Source: an uncultured Treponema sp. (GTDB taxonomy: Bacteria; Spirochaetota; Spirochaetia; Treponematales; Treponemataceae). From it: DNA of 64,000 nt. This document shows, piece after piece, positions 61,330 to 64,000 of the stretch. Location: positions 1 through 64,000 of the forward strand of contig CAKZZO010000131.1 of the NCBI GenBank assembly GCA_937885175.1. The letters are read 5' to 3'. Below the pieces are notes generated by a model. That model made no database searches. It saw nothing but the letters and a program-made list of their open reading frames with translations, and had not been told where the DNA came from. Positions within the stretch are counted from its first letter, which is position 1, and each line of letters starts with the position of its first letter. Made by a program: the position numbers and the translations under genes.

Positions 61330-61953
61330 ATGAAACGCCTAACCGCTCTGCTCTGCGCATTTTTTTTGGCAGGCAGCCTAGTTTTTTCACAAAGCACTGA
61401 CGATATCAACGAACCAGAAGACACAACCCCGTCGTCCGCAGATTTTGAGTTCAACCAGCCGGGAGACCAGTACATTGCCATCGGCCTTATGATTACCTTT
61501 CCGCTGAACTTCGGCGGCAGCTGGCCCCTCTACCGCAACGGGCAGCTCATCACTGGCGGCGCAGGTTCTCTGGGCTATCACCGTTTTCTGACCTCTTGGT
61601 TTGCCGTCGGTGCAGACATCAGTTTTGGCTATCACCCTACGCTGGGCAGCAACATCTTTACCTACATTCCCCTTGTCCTAAACGCTACGATTCAGCCCAC
61701 ATTCAGGCGCTTTGAATTCCCCATTACCCTGGGCGTAGGCGCCGCCATGGAAAACTACCTGAACCGCACCTACTTTCCCGGCCTCATCCTACAGGCATCT
61801 GCGGGAATTTTTTACCGTGCCACCGCAAGCTGGTCATTCGGCATTCTTGATGAATTCATGTTCATGCCCCAATGGTATTCTGGCGAAGACTCCAAATACA
61901 ATGACTACGGAATTTTCGACTCAATCAAGTTGAGCGCACGGTACCACTTCTAG
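61330..61953 (+). CDS. Outer-membrane beta-barrel-type protein
   Basis: A 207-residue protein with a Sec signal peptide ([15 protein letters not shown]). The mature part alternates hydrophobic and polar residues ([47 protein letters not shown]) and ends IKLSARYHF with a terminal Phe, the usual signal of beta-barrel outer-membrane proteins. It resembles the 8-stranded OmpW/Tp0733 type in size and pattern. ATG 61330 has GAGG upstream. The following lipoprotein gene starts nine bases later. Confidence 0.65.
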   Translation: MKRLTALLCAFFLAGSLVFSQSTDDINEPEDTTPSSADFEFNQPGDQYIAIGLMITFPLNFGGSWPLYRNGQLITGGAGSLGYHRFLTSWFAVGADISFGYHPTLGSNIFTYIPLVLNATIQPTFRRFEFPITLGVGAAMENYLNRTYFPGLILQASAGIFYRATASWSFGILDEFMFMPQWYSGEDSKYNDYGIFDSIKLSARYHF

Positions 61954-61962
61954 GAGCATAAG

Positions 61963-63171
61963 ATGAAAAAAAGCATGACATACATTACAAAAATCGCCCT
62001 CGTTTTTCTCGCGGTCACCAGCATATCCTGCAGGGACGTTATTTTTGACACCGTACGCGGCGAAGTCGAACTGGATGACGCAAAAGTTTCGGGCGACATC
62101 AACTCAATAGTCCGCTTTACCATAGACAGCGATGAATATCTTTTTGCAGACAACGGCAGAATTTGGTTCAAAGACATCACCCAAACGTCAGAAGAAGTCA
62201 CGACAACGCTGGAAGACGGCACAACTGAAACAAAGACAGTGTTTACGAACAATCCTACGCAGGCTTCCCCCTATGGCGGAAAATGGCAGGAAGGCTCAAA
62301 GGAAGGCATAGGAGACGCCCACATCATCCATCTTGCCGCTGACCAGAACACCTTGTACGCCCTCACAGGAGTCCTGGAAAAAGACAGCGACACGGGCTAC
62401 AATGTCGTTACAAAAAAGACCCTTTACTACAGTGACGGCAAGTCTCCCTGGCAGGAGGTCAAATGGGTGGATGCCGAGGGAGGAAGCACAAGCGTAACCA
62501 TTGCTCCAAAACTCACGTCACAATTATACTGCACAAACGCTCCTCAAAAAGCACACCGTTTTGCCTACCTCACGCTTGAAAGCGCATTCGTCTACGAACT
62601 CAAAGACGGCGTTGCCACGCAGATGAAAGGTACGGGCTCAGACACCGGCGTTTACACGGGAACGCCCACAACCGCCTGCGTCAGCTGCGCATGGTTTAAG
62701 GATGCCGTCTACTTCTCAAGTTACAGCGCAATGATTACCGATGAAACGAAAGACCTCGATCCGTCAGTCATGTACTACGGAAGCGGCTCAGACCTCTACT
62801 ATATTAAAAAGGACAAAGAGCCTACCGAAGCCACAAACTGGACAAAAGGCATCTCACTGAGCACAATATATGCCCTTGCCTACACGACGAGCCACATGCT
62901 TGCGGGCACAAAAGAAGGCCTCATGTACGTTACGCTTGACGCTGACGATGTGCCAGGCACAAAGGTTTCCGTCTCAAACACCAGTTCCACCCTGTCGTCC
63001 TATTACCGTGTGCCTAACGTCATTGCAGCCGACCCGTCCGACACCGCAACAACAAGCGACATTTATGCCACCTCGGTTATCTACGGTTCTACAACCAGTA
63101 CCGGCGCAAGCGTAAAAAATGAAGGTCTCTGGAGTTACTATCCTGGCCGCGGCAAATGGAATAGGGAATAA
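61963..63171 (+). CDS. Lipoprotein with repeated beta-propeller-like blades
   Basis: A 402-residue lipoprotein (lipobox TSISC, Cys23). The mature part is beta-rich with recurring segments (IVRFTIDSDEYLFADNGRIWFKD, IIHLAADQNTLYALTG, RFAYLTLESAFVYELKDG, LYALAYTTSHMLAGTKEGLMYV) that look like WD/PQQ-style propeller blades. Ser/Thr-rich loops (TTSDIYATS) come near the end. No family is recognised. It is co-transcribed with the beta-barrel gene and is followed by the hairpin array at 63180. Confidence 0.65.
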   Translation: MKKSMTYITKIALVFLAVTSISCRDVIFDTVRGEVELDDAKVSGDINSIVRFTIDSDEYLFADNGRIWFKDITQTSEEVTTTLEDGTTETKTVFTNNPTQASPYGGKWQEGSKEGIGDAHIIHLAADQNTLYALTGVLEKDSDTGYNVVTKKTLYYSDGKSPWQEVKWVDAEGGSTSVTIAPKLTSQLYCTNAPQKAHRFAYLTLESAFVYELKDGVATQMKGTGSDTGVYTGTPTTACVSCAWFKDAVYFSSYSAMITDETKDLDPSVMYYGSGSDLYYIKKDKEPTEATNWTKGISLSTIYALAYTTSHMLAGTKEGLMYVTLDADDVPGTKVSVSNTSSTLSSYYRVPNVIAADPSDTATTSDIYATSVIYGSTTSTGASVKNEGLWSYYPGRGKWNRE

Positions 63172-63179
63172 GGAACATT

Positions 63180-63291
63180 CATTCCGCCATCCATGGCGGA
63201 ATGAAGTTCGACAGAAAGCATTCGCTTTCTGTCAGGCTTTTCAGCGCACCTCCATGTGCGCTTTAAATGCGCATCCATGCGCTGATTTTTT
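63180..63291 (+). terminator. Hairpin array ending in an intrinsic terminator
   Basis: Four stems in a row: CATTCCGCCA (63180-63189 with 63194-63203, loop TCCA), GACAGAAAGC (63210-63219 with 63224-63233), AGCGCAC (63243-63249 with 63256-63262) and GCGCAT (63269-63274 with 63277-63282), the last followed by TGA and six T (63286-63291). Three loops share the TCCAT sequence. The last stem is a plausible terminator. Confidence 0.65.
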
Positions 63292-63432
63292 AGCGTGGCT
63301 TACGGGCTCAGTAACCCTCGGTCGGGCGCTGCGCTTCCGACTGCCTGCGGCACCCTCCAGTCCCGAGCCCATGCATCCGCTTCGCCTTTACCGCTCATAG
63401 CATAAAAACAGAATCTATGGTATACTCTTTCT
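63292..63432. other. Gap before rarA with a nested stem and leaderless promoter
   Basis: GGGCTC pairs with GAGCCC and encloses GTCGG/CCGAC (about 63307-63371). On the plus strand TAGCAT (63398-63403), 17 bases, TATACT (63421-63426) and CTTTCT lead to rarA ATG 63433. No gene seen here. Confidence 0.5.
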
Positions 63433-64000
63433 ATGCCCGCTGATTTATTTGACACTGCAAAGCCTCAGAAAGAACCGCTGGCCGCCCGAATGCGTCCACG
63501 GAATCTGGACGAGTACATCGGGCAGGACCACATTGTCGGCAAAGGCAGACTACTCAGGCGGGCAATTGCGGCAGACCAGCTCACATCAGTTATTTTTTAC
63601 GGTCCGCCTGGCAGCGGAAAGACAACCCTCGCCCGCGTCATTGCAAACCATACCAAATCAAATTTCATCACGCTGAACGCAGTGCTTACCGGCGTGGCAG
63701 AAATCCGCACGGCAATCAAGCAGGCAGACGATTATTACAAGCTCTACAACCGCCGCACCATCCTCTTTGTGGACGAAGTGCACCGCTGGAACAAGGCCCA
63801 GCAGGATGCCCTCCTTCCCTGGGTGGAAAACGGCACGATTATCCTCATTGGCGCAACAACAGAAAATCCTTTCTTTGAGGTAAACAAGGCACTGGTCAGC
63901 CGAAGCCGCGTCTTTCAGCTGCAGCCCCTCACCAAGGAAGACTTGCTCAAGGCGGCGCAAATGGCGTTGAGCGACACGGAACGCGGTTATGGTCACTGGG
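63433..64000 (+). CDS. rarA: Replication-associated recombination protein A (partial)
   Basis: The N-terminal 189 codons of a RarA/MgsA (Mgs1/WRNIP1) AAA+ ATPase, running off the window end. Visible: [34 protein letters not shown] (Walker A), [20 protein letters not shown] (Walker B with the family's HRWNK/HRFNK block), [16 protein letters not shown] (sensor 1) and ALVSRSRVF. The family acts at stalled replication forks. Start ATG 63433 lies six bases after a TATACT box, with no ribosome site. Confidence 0.92.
   Translation, partial: MPADLFDTAKPQKEPLAARMRPRNLDEYIGQDHIVGKGRLLRRAIAADQLTSVIFYGPPGSGKTTLARVIANHTKSNFITLNAVLTGVAEIRTAIKQADDYYKLYNRRTILFVDEVHRWNKAQQDALLPWVENGTIILIGATTENPFFEVNKALVSRSRVFQLQPLTKEDLLKAAQMALSDTERGYGHW

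Noticed and set aside
1..64000. CRISPR arrays, rRNA operons, prophage or intact insertion sequences
   Set aside because: No regularly spaced direct repeats, rRNA sequence, phage structural genes or transposase frames were found.

Overview
The window reads as a chromosomal segment of a host-associated Treponema (Spirochaetota). It carries a pallilysin/Tp0751-family protein, a probable FlcA flagellar-collar protein, DUF5312- and DUF2259-type proteins and many Sec-type lipoproteins, and housekeeping genes are packed in short operons. A GH105-type lipoprotein suggests a gut or oral lifestyle using plant or host polysaccharides. Species cannot be fixed from the sequence alone.

Layout. 1-1100: a decayed left edge with the tail of an Rpn-type nuclease gene, hairpin arrays, a broken tRNA-Phe-like sequence and a 5'-truncated surface-protein fragment. 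1097-4797: a large Ig-like lipoprotein gene put out of frame by a run of nine G in its signal-peptide codons, the hallmark of a phase-variable locus. 4963-19321: housekeeping genes (yfcE, argS, GH105, pgeF, DUF5312, leuB, pyrE, a nucleotidyltransferase, manA, deoD, a paired chromate-type transporter, malQ). 19415-35140: one co-directional block of 12 genes, tightly spaced or overlapping. It encodes a compact type II secretion-like machine (GspD, E, F, G, two minor pseudopilin-like proteins and a GspL/M-like membrane protein). Two lipoproteins, a C11 (clostripain-type) peptidase lipoprotein, a 1995-residue RHS/YD-repeat protein with an Asp-rich N-terminus and a C39-like C-terminal tip, and a small LRR-like exported protein follow. 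35300-43578: corA, an FGE-fold protein, a phosphoesterase, hisC, the pallilysin relative, a large Treponema hypothetical and ssb. 43636-53318: U32 peptidase, a small ORF, an LTD lipoprotein, DUF2259, a membrane protein, a dolichol/phytol-kinase-like protein and flcA. 53468-64000: a CBM48-like exported protein, ndk-gpsA-ffh, folD-folE2-miaB and an exported protein, a beta-barrel protein plus lipoprotein pair, and the start of rarA.

Three genome-level signals stand out. First, the secretion operon, ssb and the LTD lipoprotein share a nearly identical AT-rich promoter element (TTTTGYATTTT-RAWGCC-TATATATA), which implies a dedicated regulon. Second, at least a dozen first-in-operon genes have a -10 box (TATAAT-like) only 6-9 bases before the ATG and no Shine-Dalgarno site, implying leaderless mRNAs, whereas genes inside operons mostly carry GGAGG-type sites. 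Third, several intergenic gaps hold nested or tandem inverted repeats, two of which (37298-37425 and 57273-57489) share the same termini and look like members of a dispersed family.

Functions are read from motifs and family knowledge without database searches; names without a clear motif are marked as uncertain.
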